In this document: piece after piece, positions 22,430-35,045 of the stretch
Layout: each line of letters opens with the position of its first letter
Numbering within the stretch: position 1 is the stretch's first letter
From: Polytrichum commune
Taxonomy: Eukaryota; Streptophyta; Polytrichopsida; Polytrichales; Polytrichaceae
DNA length: 64,000 nucleotides
Direction of reading: 5' to 3'
Assembly (NCBI GenBank): GCA_950295325.1
Contig: OX485803.1
Span: 53,273,554-53,337,553, forward strand
Program-made: the position numbers and the translations under genes
The notes under the pieces: model-generated
Database searches by the model: none
Told to the model about the DNA's origin: nothing
The model's input: only the letters and a program-made list of their open reading frames with translations

Positions 22430-24336
22430 ATTAACTTCTAACCATTAGAGCCATATAATATGAGAACCTGAAATCTTAGCCTATAGCCCATCTTCAAGTA
22501 CTAGATTCTAACCTGAAATGAGGCCAACTACACACATATAAAGTGAGCATTTGAAATCTCAAAGTAGAGCCGAAGCTTGAAAGTGTTACTTTCTAAGTTG
22601 AAATGAGCCCACCTAGGGACCTCCCATTGGACAGCCACATAATCTGAGAACGTGAAATCTAAGCCTAGAGCCCAGCTTCAAAAACTATATTCTAACTTGA
22701 AATGAGGCCAACTAGACATATATAAAGTGAGCACCCGAATTCTCAAAGTAGAGCCGAGGCTTCAAGGTGTGAGATTCTAACCTGAAATGAGGCCATGTAG
22801 ACTTATATAAAGTGAGCACCCGAAATCTCAACCTAGAACCGAGGCTTCATTCGTTAGCTTCTAACCTGAAATGAGGCCACTTAGGCACCTCCAAATGAAG
22901 GGTTCGGTCCCGAACCCCATATATTGGACAGCCACATAATTATGAGAACTTGAAATCTGAGCCTATAGCCCTCCTTCAAGATGTGAGATTCTAACCTGAA
23001 ATGAGGCCAACTAGACATATATAAAGTGAGCACCCGAATTCTCAAAGTAGAGCCGAGGCTTCAAGATGTGAGATTCTAACCTGAAATGAGGCCATGTAGA
23101 CTTATATAAAGTGAGCACCCGAAATCTCAACCTAGAACCGAGGCTTCATTCGTTAGCTTCTAACCTGAAATGAGGCCACTTAGGCACCTCCAAATGAAGG
23201 GTTCGGTCCCGAACCCCATATATTGGACAGCCACATAATGTGAGAACTTGAATTTCTGAGCCTATAGCCTTCTTTCAAGGTGTGAGATTCTAACTTGAAA
23301 TGAGGCCAACTAGACATATATAAAGTGAGCACCCGAAATCTCAACCTAGAACCGAGGCTTCATTCGTTAGTTTCTAACCTGAAATGAGGCCACTTAGGCA
23401 CCTCCAAATGAAGGGTTCGGTCCCGAACCCCATATATTGGACAGCCTCATGATGTGAGAACCTGAAATATGAGCCTATAGCCCTCCTTCAAGGTGTTAGA
23501 TTCTAACCTGAATTGAGGCCAACTACACAAATATAAAGTGAGCACCCGAAATCTCAATGTAGAGCCGAGGCTTCAAAGTGTTAGATTCTAACCTGAAATG
23601 AGGCCAACTAGACATATATAAAGTGAGCACCCGAAATCTCAATGTAGAGCCGAGGCTTCAAAGTGTTAGATTCTAACCTGAAATGAGGCCAACTAGACTT
23701 ATATAGACTTAGCACCCGAAATCTCAAAGTAGAGCCGAGGCTTCAAAGTGTTAGATTCTAACCTGAAATGAGGCCACTTAGGCACCTCCAAATGAAGGGT
23801 TCGGTCCCGAACCCCATATATTGGACAGCCACATAATTATGAGAACTTGAAATCTGAGCCTAATATAGCCCTCCTTCAAGGTGTGAGATTCTAACCTGAA
23901 ATGAGGCCATGTAGACTTATATAAAGTGAGCACCCGAAATCTCAACCTAGAACCGAGGCTTCATTCGTTAGCTTCTAACCTGAAATGAGGCCACTTAGGC
24001 ACCTCCAAATGAAAGGTTCGGTCCCGAACCCCATATATTGGACAGCCACATAATGTGAGAACTTGAAATCTGAGCGTATAGCCCTCCTTCAAGGTGTGAG
24101 ATTCTAACATGAAATGAGGCCATGTAGACTTATATAAAGTGAGCACCCGAAATTTCAACCTAGAACCGAGGCTTCATTCGTTAGCTTCTAACCTGAAATG
24201 AGGCCACTTAGGCACCTCCAAATGAAGGGTTCGGTCCCGAACCCCTTATATTGGACAACCACATAATGTGAGAACTTGAAATCTGAGCCTATAGCCCTCC
24301 TTCAAGGTGTGAGATTCTAACCTGAAATGAGGCCAA
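22430..24336. repeat. Copy 2 large-intron satellite, left part
   Basis: Minus-oriented satellite as above, in blocks of roughly 200-300 bp. The dyads are the second version, GGGTTCGG-TC-CCGAACCC, at 22900, 23199, 23413, 23797, 24014 and 24227 (start positions). The array is cut at 24336 by a large insertion and resumes at 36433 with the 5-bp duplication CTAGA on both sides. Confidence 0.9.
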
Positions 24337-24345
24337 CTAGATGTG

Positions 24346-25342
24346 TGTCGCGCACCTCTCCATGAGGAGTGGCCGAAACACCATGGGCACAAGGGGGACC
24401 CCGGAGTGACACCCGGGACTTGTGGCGCCGTTGGTGAGAGGGCCCAAGTGATCCTAGTGTGGGTGAGGGCCCCGGGCGTTGGGAACGCCTCCCACCCACG
24501 AAGACTAGGAGGCACAAGGGTAAGGCCATGAGTTATGCGTAGCTCATGGCGTGGTGATTCTAGAAAGCTAAAGAACACCTCAATCGGAGGTGTGAGCTAG
24601 GAGTTATGGCCATTTGAGTGGGGCGCTGTCCCGGGACAGCGCCCTGGTACAGCAGTGCCTGGGAGTGATTCCCGGGACTGCCAAGGTTCAAATAGGCATA
24701 ACTTCCTCAAGACTTGCTCAAATGGAGCAATTGAGGAGTCCATCGGCATCTACGTGAAGCGTAGATGAACATGGAGTGGTTGGTTGTTATGATCAGACAT
24801 CATACAAGGAAGTTATGATGGTCTGAAGCTGCTGGGGGGGTTCTAGGCCCAGCAGCTAAAGGAAAATGTCCACTTGGCCCCAACTCTTGGTAGAGAGACA
24901 AGAGGTTGGTTGACGGTGGGGTAGGGGCCCCGCGTGAAGTCCTAGAGGCTTATATGGGTGAGGTGGTGTGGCCTCACCCACCCGAGGCCGAACGGCACGG
25001 CCTCCATTGGCATTGGCCTAATGTGAGGCCATAGTTGCCTAGTATGGTTCGGGTTGTTGTAGTGTTGCTCCGGCAACGCGATGATCAACATAAGATGGGA
25101 CTTCCATGGATGGAAGTCCACATCTAAGGATTGGTTACCGATTAAAGGGGTTGGTTAGCGATTGAAGGGGTGAGTCCCGAAAGCAAAGTAGGAGGGTTGG
25201 TTCCCCTCCTATGAACTATAAGGTCCGGGGTGAGAGGAGCTAACCATTAGCATGGCGGTATGCGAATGGTTAGCGCTCGTAACCTTTGCTAGGAAATGAA
25301 AATTGGCAAGATGGTCAAGGAGGGCTAGCAAGGGTTGCGACA
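24346..25342 (-). mobile_element. Solo LTR, family with TGTCGC...GCGACA ends
   Basis: About 997 bp, beginning TGTCGCGCACC and ending GGGTTGCGACA. It is an inverted relative of the LTRs at 26964-27936 and 32960-33932. The flanks are identical 5-mers, ATGTG (24341-24345 and 25343-25347), proving a single insertion followed by LTR-LTR recombination. It sits 4 bp inside the left end of the enclosing element. It is given as minus because the full-length relative runs leftward with the opposite LTR orientation on the page; the assignment is relative only. Confidence 0.88.
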
Positions 25343-25344
25343 AT

Positions 25345-25998
25345 GTGGGAGTCCAAATTCGACGGAAAGACGGAAATACGGAAATACGGATTCAATTTCC
25401 GTATGTTACCTTGCTTATCTGAGGATAATAGGGTCTATTAGGACAAAATTAATGGTACTAGGAAATAGAGTGTTCTAACCCCGCCTTGTGCGGTAAAACG
25501 ACTCTAAATAAGTACTATGACCGGTCCGTCAAATAGGATGGGCGGACCATGTAATCATGGTCCAAACCATTGGTCCGGACCAAGTAACGGACGCGCCAAG
25601 ATTACCCAACGGCCCGGAAGTGGCGGTTATAACGGGCCTTATGACGGTTGGGGGAAAAGAGAGCCGTTGGTAAAAATGTTAGTAAAACCGTTGGTGAGAA
25701 CCGCCGGAAAACGGTTGGTAACCGTTTTCCGTTAAACCAAACGGTAACAGGGGAAGGAAGGGGGAGGAAGGATATTTAAGGGTCCCTTCCTTCTCCCTCC
25801 CACTTTTTTCTGAAAAAGGCAACCTGTTGAAAGAACGAGTGGTGAGGTGTTAATTCTTTCGAGCCGCCAGCAGTGGGATTGCTGGGACTCTGCACTTTTC
25901 AGTCACCGGCAGTGGGCTTGCCGGGACTCTGTGGCAATTAGACGGAAGGGAAGGAATCCGAAAGAGAGGATTGAGCCGGGAATTGAGAGAAGAGGAAA
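25345..25998 (+). promoter_or_regulatory. 5' untranslated region of the gag-like ORF
   Basis: No gene. A GA-rich block is followed by GGATATTTAAGG near 25770, a plausible TATA-type box, then a CT-rich tract typical of plant initiators. The ORF begins about 220 bp further on. Confidence 0.4.
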
Positions 25999-26963
25999 AT
26001 GCCGGAAGCCCGGGAAGAGGATCAGAGGGAACCTATCCCGGTTCCGCTCAAAGCCCTCGTCCCTGCAATTCCGAGGGAGGATAGGGAGCTACAGGAGCTC
26101 GCGGAGGACCTCCGGGTTATGGGCTGCGCAGGGTTGCTAGCCAAACCCTGGAACCTCCGAGCCGAAGATACTCTCCGAGAGTTTAAGTTTGAGAGAGGAA
26201 ATCAGTGGTTAGGGACAAAGAGGAGAGATCCGGAACACTGGACTCCGGATATTTGGAACAGGGTCTACGGGTTTCCCCGGGGGATTACAGAAGGATGGGC
26301 TAGCCGCCGCGACGGCTTGTTCGCCGGAAAATTTAGAGGGGACGCGGATCCGAAGGACGGCTTCCACCCCGGGAACTGCCGGAACCTAAGGGAAAGGAGG
26401 GTGTTGGAATTCCTCCTGCCTATCCTTAACCCGGACAAGCCGAAGCAGATCAACCTTACCATGGCTAACACGCTGTTCGGTGCCATGTCCGGAGTCCGGC
26501 CAGTGAACTGGGGGCTGATTATCCAGGAGATAGTGGGGCGGGCCCTCCCCCACATTGGCCGGAAACCCTCCTTCCTCTCCCCCTTCATTTTGCACCTCTA
26601 CCAGCATTTCGACTGCATCACGGCAGAGGAGGAGGACCTGCTCACAATAGCGGCGGATGAGGTCACCTACAAGCTGCTTCCGGAAGCCGGAGACGTCGAG
26701 ACGGAGACCTCCAGCGACCCTATTCTTCCGGAAGCACCTCCCTCGTCACCCGGAAGCCCGCCACCAACTGTCTCGAGGCCACTCTCTCCCCCTCCCCCTC
26801 ACCAACATCCGGAAGCCGGACCCAGCCGGGAGACCCCATGGCGAAATGTGGACCTATCCGCTTGGGACTTTCCGGAGAATCCATTCAAGCGGTTCCAGGA
26901 GGGGATGGAGGACCTCAAGACCCAGTATTACCGACTGGAGCACATCGTCAAGGGGGCGAACCA
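25999..26963 (+). CDS. Gag-like ORF, 5' part (interrupted)
   Basis: Runs open from ATG 25999 through about 321 codons until the gypsy LTR at 26964. The region containing SGVRPVNWGLIIQEIVGRAL and SFLSPFILHLYQHFDCITAE resembles capsid-like helical segments of plant retrotransposon gag proteins by general character. A Pro/Ser-rich linker follows. The reading frame resumes after the gypsy insertion at 33938. Together they give about 690 residues. No nucleocapsid zinc knuckle is visible. Assignment to gag is tentative; it could be a gag-only (TR-GAG type) or other element protein. Confidence 0.5.
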
Positions 26964-27936
26964 TGTCGCAACCCTTGCTAAGCCCCTTTGACGATCTTGC
27001 CAATTTTCAATTTTAGCAAAGGTTACGAGCGCTAACCATTCGCATTCCGCCATGCTAATGGTTAGCTCCTCCAACCCGGACCTTATAGTTCATAGGAGGG
27101 AACCAACCCTCCTACTTTGCTTTTGGGACTCACCCCTTAATCGGTAACCCATTCCTAGATGTGGACTTCCATCCATGGAAGTCCAATCCCATGTTGATCA
27201 TCGCGTTGCTGGAGCAACACTACAACAACCCGAACCATACTAGGCCACTGTGGCCTCACATTGGGCCAATGCCCATGGAGGCCGTGCCGTTCGGCCTCGG
27301 GTGGGTGAGGCCACACCACCTCACCCATATAAGCCTCTAGGACTCTACACGGAGCCCCTACCCCACCGCCAACCAACCTCTTGTCTCTCTACCAAGAGTT
27401 GGGGCCAAGTGGACATTTTCCCTTAGCTGCTGGGCCTAGAACCCCCCCAGCAGCTTCAGACCATCATAACTTCCTTGTATGATGTCTGATCATAACAACC
27501 AACCACTCCATCCTCATCTACGCTTCACGTAGATGCCGATGGACTCCTCACTTGCCCCATTCGGGCAAGGCTTGAGGAAGTTATGCCTGTTTGAACCTTG
27601 GCAGTCCCGGGAATCACTCCCAGGCACTGCTGTACCAGGGCGCTGTCCCGGGACAGCACCCCACTCAAATGGCCATAACTCCTAGCTCACACCTCCGATT
27701 GAGGTGATCTTGAGCATTCTAGAATCACCACGCCATGAGCTACGCATAGCTTATGGCCTTACCCTTGTGCATCCTAGTCTCCGTGGGTGGGAGGCGTTCC
27801 CAACGCCCGGGGCCCTCACCCACACTAGGATCACTTGGGCCCTCTCACCAACGGCGCCACAAGTCCCGGGTGTCACTCCGGGGTCCCCCTTGTGCCCATG
27901 GTGTTTCGGGCACTCCTCATGGAGAGGTACGCGACA
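26964..27936 (-). repeat. 3' LTR of the gypsy element
   Basis: 973 bp, from TGTCGCAACCC to GTACGCGACA on the plus strand. It appears virtually identical to the other LTR by eye, suggesting recent insertion. Open frames reported inside it recur in each LTR copy and are not genes. Confidence 0.92.
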
Positions 27937-29469
27937 CTCACCCCCACCAAACGGAGTCGATGCCCTCATCGACTATACTCGTAGTCGGCACACCAATTCT
28001 CAAGTTGCCATCCTCTATGGTGCCGCATTGTGTTTACCTTAGGGCGCGACCCCCACAATGCATCTTCAAATTTGGCATAGTCCCAAAGGTGTCGTTCCTA
28101 GGTGGTCCGTTAGCGACCTTGGATCTCTCATCCAAGGACCTAACCTATACTAGACTCACCTACTTTGGGACTCACTTGGGTTGCCCCTCCTTTGGGGCCT
28201 CGCCCGTTAGGCTTCACTAGCCTAACATGACACATCTAGGCGAGACCTCAACGCTTCCACTAAGTTGTCTCGGTTGCAACTCCGAGATGGCTTTCCATTG
28301 TTAAGCCACGCCTCGATCGCACGAGGGTGATGCCAAGTCCCGCCCGACTCGGTTCCCACTTTGCTCTTTCGAGACATGGGTTCATGACTCCCATGCGCCA
28401 ACTCTCGTTAACTCGCGGGTAGCACTTTTATGAGCACGCGCCATCACCTTGTCCCCGCCCGGACAAGCCCACGGCTAAGAGGTTTCTTAGTTTTATACAA
28501 GGCCCCTCTAAGCCATGGCCCCCAATTACTCGGCTTACCCAACCTAGTTTGGCATGTCTATTCCCCCTCTTCCATTAACCAAGCACAAGTACAAGACTAG
28601 GACCTCATCTCATACTTTTCTCTTTGCACCACTAAAGTTTGGACTTTATTGCCTCAAGCCAAAGAACAAGTTCATGTTGTGGAGCAATTAGCCTCGAAGC
28701 TAAGTGTGCTACTAGCATCTCTCCCCCACTAAAGGAGATTGATGTCCTCATCAATGCCTACGCTTCATTTTATTGGAATGTCTAGCCTTAGTTTCTTCAA
28801 AGTGCTTTACCAATTCCTTGGCGTTCATCATGTCTCTTGCCGCTACCCAAACGGCTTCTTTCTTATGGTATCCTCACCATTTCACCAAGTACTCCTTTGT
28901 ACATTATTTTTTTTTTTACTTGGGCTTCCTACACTTGAGGATGCCCTCTTACCTCATGTTCCAAATGACCTCCACAAGGTTGGGAGGTGGCCCTATCACT
29001 TGCTTGTGATCGGGCCACAAGGTGTCGTCCTAAAATGACTTTCGTAATGAGACATGAAATGTCGGATGCACTTTGATCTCCGGCGGTAATTCCAACTTAT
29101 ATATGTCCTTGAACACTTGTTTCACAATGGGAAACGAAGCTCCAATTTTGGACATGAACTTTGGAGTGAGGCCTTTCGGCTAAGTGAAGTTGTTCACATT
29201 CAACAACACCTTTTGGCCCACCTCATTCTCCACTTCGCATCTTCCGGCATTGACTTGCACTCCGTAGCACCTTCGGGCTTTCTCCACCAACAACTTGGTC
29301 ATCTCCAAGACTTGTATACCATCCTTGCCCAAGTCCTCATCATCTTGGTTGAACTCTACTGTTGAATGTGCCCCCTCGAGAGCTAGGTTAATAGGTTGGA
29401 GCGCATCCACTCCATAAAGCCACCACGAAAGACCACCCCTTGGTAGCCAAGTGCGTGGCTACATTGCAA

Positions 29470-29926
29470 TTACACTCCGCTCGACCCACATAGTCCGGCC
29501 CAATCTCCTTGGTCCGCCCCCACCAAGTTCCTCAAGTATTGCTTCAAGACTCCATTCACACGCTCCGCTTTCCCATCCATTTGGGAATGCAATGTCGTGC
29601 TAAACCTTAGTTTCATTCCGACCTCCTTAGAGAAATGCACTTGTGAACTTTGGATCTTGATCCCACACAATCACTCTTGGCAACCCGTGGTGCCTCAACC
29701 ATCCTTTGAGAAAAGGCTATGCGGTCTCCAACGCGGTCGCGATTCCCACAATCGGCACCATGTGTGCCAACTTGGCCAACCGCTCTACCATCAACAAGAT
29801 GGTATCATTCCCATGTGACTCCGGCAAACTTGTGATCAAGTCCATGCACATACTATGCCATGGCCCTGACGGGATAGGCAACGGTTGCAAGAAACCGCCT
29901 TGCTTTTGGTAAGAGGCTCGGTTCAC
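29470..29926 (-). pseudogene. Gypsy integrase remnant
   Basis: Broken minus-strand frames contain GGFLQPLPIPSGPWHSMCMD followed by LITSLPESHGNDTILLMVER, the usual start of the integrase core. A later frame carries STTLHSQMDGKAERVNGVLK, the core motif around the DGQTER-type sequence. Frames are interrupted repeatedly, so no active protein is expected. Confidence 0.8.
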
Positions 29927-30421
29927 TTGGCACTTTAATTCAAGCCTTCACAAAGTGGGCTATATCTTCCTTTTATGCACCGCCAATGGCACCTCCATGA
30001 CACCATTCTATGGCGGTTTTTTTCATTCTCCTCTATGGCCGGCAATAGGACTATCACATTCTTCCTTCCAAATGGATAGCCTCAACTTGCCTTGTGGCAC
30101 ACACACCCGACTTTGCTTGCACTTGAACAATCCGTCCACCAACTTAACCTCTTTGAGCACCTTGCTCTTGCGAAGCTCACCTAAAAGCTTTTGTGCTTTG
30201 AGGTAGTTAATTTATCCCTCCCGTATCTTGCATCACAAGCTTCCTTCGCCGGCACACATTAGCCACAAGGTTTGGATGGTTCTCATTGCTTGGAACTCAT
30301 CCGGTCTACTTAGCGCATCCGCCCCACATTTCCGCGGTCTGGTTTGTGGATCAAATCCACCTACATAAGCGCCAAACTATCATGCCACCGCAATGACTTG
30401 GCGCTCACTTGCGCTTGTATG

Positions 30422-31440
30422 TCAAAATTCTTTTAGGACACATTGTCCATGTAGACCTTTGGTTTGTGCGACCCCAAATAGTGTCGCCACATCTTCAAGC
30501 AATGCACTACGGCAAAGAAGTTGTTTGGCATGAGTTGGTTGTCTTCTTTGACAACCATCGAGCTTCATGCTCCCATATGCAAGGGCCATCCATCTTATAC
30601 ATAATCCACCATTGGCAAAATCATTCACCCCCGTATGCACCTCAAAAGGTTTGTCAAGCTCCGCGAACTTAAGCACGGGCGGCGAAGAAAACTTGGTCTT
30701 AAGCTCCCCAAAGACTCGTGACAAACATCATCCCACTCTTGGGATAGCTATTTCTTCCACAAGTCGGACAAGGTGGGACAACCATCAAGCTTCATGCTCT
30801 TATATGCAATGGCCATCCATCTTGCATCAACATCCGCCAATGGTAAAGTCACTCGCCCCCATATGCACCTCAGAAGGTTTGTCAACTCCGCGAACTTAAG
30901 CACGGGCGGCAAAGAGAACTTGCTCTTAAGCTCCCCAAAGACTTGGTGGCAAGGCTCATCCCACTCTTGGGATAGCCATTTCTTGCACAAGTTGGACAAG
31001 GTCGGACAACCATCGAGCTTCATGCTCTTATATGCAATGGCCATCCATTTTGCCTCAACATCTGCCAATGGTAAAGTCACTCGCCCCCATATGCACCTCA
31101 AAGATTTGTCAAACTCCACGAATTTGAACACGGGCGGCGAAGAGAACTTGGTCTTAAACTTCCCAAAGGCTTTGTGGCAAGGCTCATCCCACTCTTGGGA
31201 TAGCCATTTCTTCCACAAGCCGGACAAGGTTCCACAACCATGGAGCTTAATGCTCCCATAAGCAATGGTCATCCATCTTGGATCAACATCCGCCAATGGT
31301 AAAGTCCTTCGCCCCCATGTGCACCTCAAAATGCTTATGAAAACCCAGAAACTTAACCACATCTTTGTAAAGAGAACTTGCTCTTGAGCTTCCCAAAGGC
31401 TTGGTGACAAGGCTCATCCCACTCTTGGGATAGCCATTTT
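30422..31440 (-). pseudogene. Gypsy RT/RNase H remnant with tandem amplification
   Basis: Minus-strand frames contain FGELKTKFSSPPVLKFAELD and KPFEV, the junction of reverse transcriptase and RNase H. The segment is repeated about four times with a spacing near 229 bp, as shown by CATCCCACTCTTGGGATAG on the plus strand near 30730, 30958, 31187 and 31417. The repetition is internal to the element. Confidence 0.75.
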
Positions 31441-31811
31441 CATCCATAAGTTGACAAAGGTCCTAACAACCTTCAAAAACTCTCGAATGAAGTGGTGATA
31501 GTAGTTGGCTAGGCCAACAAATGACCTAAGCCATTTTTGAATTAAGGGCCAATTCTCCTTTTGGATTGCCTTGACATTTTTTATGTTCATCCACCAACTT
31601 CCTTTGTCACCACATACCTCAAGAACTCAATCTCTCGTTGAGCAAAGTTATTTTCCACTCCTTGGCGGTAACTTTTTGGGCAACACATTGGTGAATATAT
31701 CCTTGTATCTCACCAACATCCCACGAATGTGGTTTGGGGGAGGCCCATCTTTCCTAGCCTCCCCATACGTTCCTTGGAGTTGCTCCAATTGAACCACGAC
31801 CATTATGTTTT

Positions 31812-32850
31812 CTATTTTTTATTTGGTCCATTAAGACCAAATTCAAACTTGGATCCTCCTACCATAGGAGTCCTTGTCAATTTGAACTTCAATTCTTTGC
31901 CATTATGACACATCATAATGTACTGCAAGCACACCGGCTTGCACGTCACATCTATCATGTGAGTTTCAAAGAAGGTGGCCTTCACAATGACATGCATTTT
32001 ATCTATTTCACATGGTGTGAAATTTTGACAAAAATCCAATGTCCCACATTGAAATGTTACATGCATCGCAGCCTCCTTTGTCTCATGCGGTTCGCCCTTT
32101 CCGAACCGCACCTTGGTGGGCTTGCCCGCTCTATCAATCGGCAAGCCCCAACTCCCTTGTGAGTTTTGGGCTCAAGAAGGAATGGCTTGCCTCTTTGTCA
32201 TTCCATGAGACATTTCTCCCATTCATTTGAACCTCAAGGTACAAAAGACTTGGCCTCGGCTAAAGGCTACTAGCCTTGGCCACCATGCCATCGTCTTACA
32301 TTCGGTCCGTGGCACAAGTATTATTTGGCGTGGTACGTATCTCCCCTCAACGTCCATTGTTGTAAGGCACCGCCAAATTTCTAATTGGGGTCATCGGCCT
32401 TAACGCTCGTGGCAATTTTGATGATCCCCGCCACAACCTCAATAAACTTTTGGAAATTTGAACTTGGTATTCACCACCCGCTTTTGAAACCCCACCTAAA
32501 ATGATGAATTTCTTACAAAGCTCGTCCATTTTAGGTGTATCCTTCATATGTGCGTTTGAATCGCGCACATACGCCTTAAGAGGCCCCGGGTGCCTCATTC
32601 GCACCAAGTTCATTCCAAGATCATCACATTCTAAGCATTTTGGATTGGAATTTCAATCCAAAATTAATGCCCTCCAAGGTTTTGGATGCATTCGGTATTC
32701 TAAGCCCCAAATGTTTTTTGAGGTGTGCAGGAGCCCTTTCAAAGGACTCCACCATTTTCCTTACCGAATCCACCATCATGCCAACCATTGTCATTAGAAC
32801 CAATGGTATGGTCAAATTCCATTTACACATGATCTTTGTTCCAATTTGAG
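31812..32850 (-). pseudogene. Gypsy gag/protease remnant
   Basis: Degenerate minus-strand frames close to the primer site. One includes MRHPGPLKAYVRDSNAHMKD, like a gag capsid segment. Frames are short and shifted relative to each other. Confidence 0.45.
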
Positions 32851-32945
32851 CCTCACAACCTTTTGGAAACCCCGGGCCACCATCATAACCCGCTTATTTG
32901 ATAGCCATGCTTCCCTCAAAGTGCTAGCTCAAAAATTGGAACCCT

Positions 32946-32957
32946 GCTCTGATACCA
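32946..32957 (-). other. Primer binding site (initiator Met-tRNA type)
   Basis: Minus strand TGGTATCAGAGC, two bases inside the 5' LTR of the gypsy element. This is the standard plant LTR-retrotransposon primer site and fixes the orientation as leftward. Confidence 0.9.
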
Positions 32958-32959
32958 AG

Positions 32960-33932
32960 TGTCGCAACCCTTGCTAAGCCCCTTTGACGATCTTGCCAAT
33001 TTTCAATTTTAGCAAAGGTTACGAGCGCTAACCATTCGCATTCCGCCATGCTAATGGTTAGCTCCTCCAACCCGGACCTTATAGTTCATAGGAGGGAACC
33101 AACCCTCCTACTTTGCTTTTGGGACTCACCCCTTAATCGGTAACCCATTCCTAGATGTGGACTTCCATCCATGGAAGTCCAATCCCATGTTGATCATCGC
33201 GTTGCTGGAGCAACACTACAACAACCCGAACCATACTAGGCCACTGTGGCCTCACATTGGGCCAATGCCCATGGAGGCCGTGCCGTTCGGCCTCGGGTGG
33301 GTGAGGCCACACCACCTCACCCATATAAGCCTCTAGGACTCTACACGGAGCCCCTACCCCACCGCCAACCAACCTCTTGTCTCTCTACCAAGAGTTGGGG
33401 CCAAGTGGACATTTTCCCTTAGCTGCTGGGCCTAGAACCCCCCCAGCAGCTTCAGACCATCATAACTTCCTTGTATGATGTCTGATCATAACAACCAACC
33501 ACTCCATCCTCATCTACGCTTCACGTAGATGCCGATGGACTCCTCACTTGCCCCATTCGGGCAAGGCTTGAGGAAGTTATGCCTGTTTGAACCTTGGCAG
33601 TCCCGGGAATCACTCCCAGGCACTGCTGTACCAGGGCGCTGTCCCGGGACAGCACCCCACTCAAATGGCCATAACTCCTAGCTCACACCTCCGATTGAGG
33701 TGATCTTGAGCATTCTAGAATCACCACGCCATGAGCTACGCATAGCTTATGGCCTTACCCTTGTGCATCCTAGTCTCCGTGGGTGGGAGGCGTTCCCAAC
33801 GCCCGGGGCCCTCACCCACACTAGGATCACTTGGGCCCTCTCACCAACGGCGCCACAAGTCCCGGGTGTCACTCCGGGGTCCCCCTTGTGCCCATGGTGT
33901 TTCGGGCACTCCTCATGGAGAGGTACGCGACA
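32960..33932 (-). repeat. 5' LTR of the gypsy element
   Basis: 973 bp copy matching 26964-27936, adjacent to the primer site. Followed by the right target duplication AACCA. Confidence 0.92.
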
Positions 33933-33937
33933 AACCA

Positions 33938-35045
33938 TGCTCTGGACGACTGCGGACCTGGAAACATTCTCCGGGAATTGGCAAAGAGGGCGGATCGGAA
34001 GGAGCTGGAGCAGGCCAAGACGGAGAACGCCCACCTCACCGCCCAGGTAGCGGCCATGACTCAGGAGCTGAGTCAGAAGAGCGAGGAGATCCGGAAGTAC
34101 CATGCGGAGCAGGCAGTGCTCTTCAGCCGGATCCGGGAACTGGTGGGTCATCCGGCGGAGATCGTTAACAAGGCACATCTCTACGACCGGATGATGGAGT
34201 CCGGAGATCCCGCTTCCGCCAGGCAGACCCTCCCCATCCTCGTGAAGTATTCACGAACGATGAAGGATCTCCTGGCGGAAATCCAGAGGGTGGTCCCGCC
34301 AAGCGGAACACCGCGGAGGGTGCTCTATCCGGGTCCGCCAGGGTCACCAACCGGAACCCTCTACGAGGTGGTTGGTGAAGTAGCCCTGGTTCAGAATCCG
34401 CCGGCCTCTGCAGGACCCAGCCAGCAAGGAGGCGGCTCTCGGCCTGGTAGTTCCGGAGGGGCTCCGGAAAGGGTCCGTTCTCCCCAGGTGAGGCGGAAGA
34501 GCACCGGGTCGGTCCGATCCGGAAGGGGCCAGTCCCCTGTTCCGCGGAACTCGGATAGGTCCCGGACTCCGGATAGGGCTAGGACGCCGATCCGGCACCA
34601 GACTTCCGATCGGGAGGCCACTCCGAGTAGGGGCAAGGCCCCTATGACCCACGCCTCGCCATCGTCTCCACGGGACTGCCAAGTGGTGAGTCCATTTCCT
34701 CCGCCACACTCGAGGGCGGCCTCCAACAGGGATCCGCGGAGGGCTTCAGTCTCGGGCGGACGGAATCCGGAGCAGGGCACCGGAAGCGATCCTTCTCCAG
34801 TCCGAAGCATCCAGATGGGGACAGCTTCCGGAACCCCAGGGTTAGTCTCCGGGACACCAGGGACCGCTACCCCACGGACCGAGAGTTCAGCGGATTCGGA
34901 GGACGAGGTTGCTCCGTCTCCGAACATGAGGAGGATGCTCACGCGGCTGCAGAAGGCGTCGCCGGCAGGGGGCTCATCCGCCGTCAGCGGGTTAGGGAGT
35001 CACTCAAAGGAGGGATCGGCTCCGAAGAAGCACCGGTCTTCTTAG
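33938..35045 (+). CDS. Gag-like ORF, 3' part
   Basis: Continues the frame broken at 26963: removing the gypsy element and one AACCA restores it exactly. It encodes a coiled coil (ELEQAKTENAHLTAQVAAMT), a short helical region and a long Ser/Arg/Pro-rich basic tail ending KKHRSS. The Arg/Ser-rich tail could serve nucleic-acid binding in place of a zinc knuckle. No protease, reverse transcriptase or transposase follows before the element end. Confidence 0.5.

Larger units (their letters stand above)
26964..33932 (-). mobile_element. Ty3/gypsy LTR retrotransposon, degenerate
   Basis: Two 973-bp LTRs (26964-27936 and 32960-33932) look almost identical and are flanked by the duplication AACCA (26959-26963 and 33933-33937). 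A primer site complementary to initiator Met-tRNA (TGGTATCAGAGC, minus strand 32957-32946) lies 2 bp inside the right LTR. A purine tract lies next to the left LTR (27937-27948). Order on the minus strand is gag remnant, RT/RNase H, then integrase, which is the gypsy arrangement. All frames are broken by stops, so it is non-autonomous although the LTRs look young. Confidence 0.92.

Noticed and set aside
27704-28220. ORFs in and next to the LTRs (also at 24246-24578, 33700-34178 and 60417-60931)
   Set aside because: The same frames recur in each LTR copy, on both strands, without domains.
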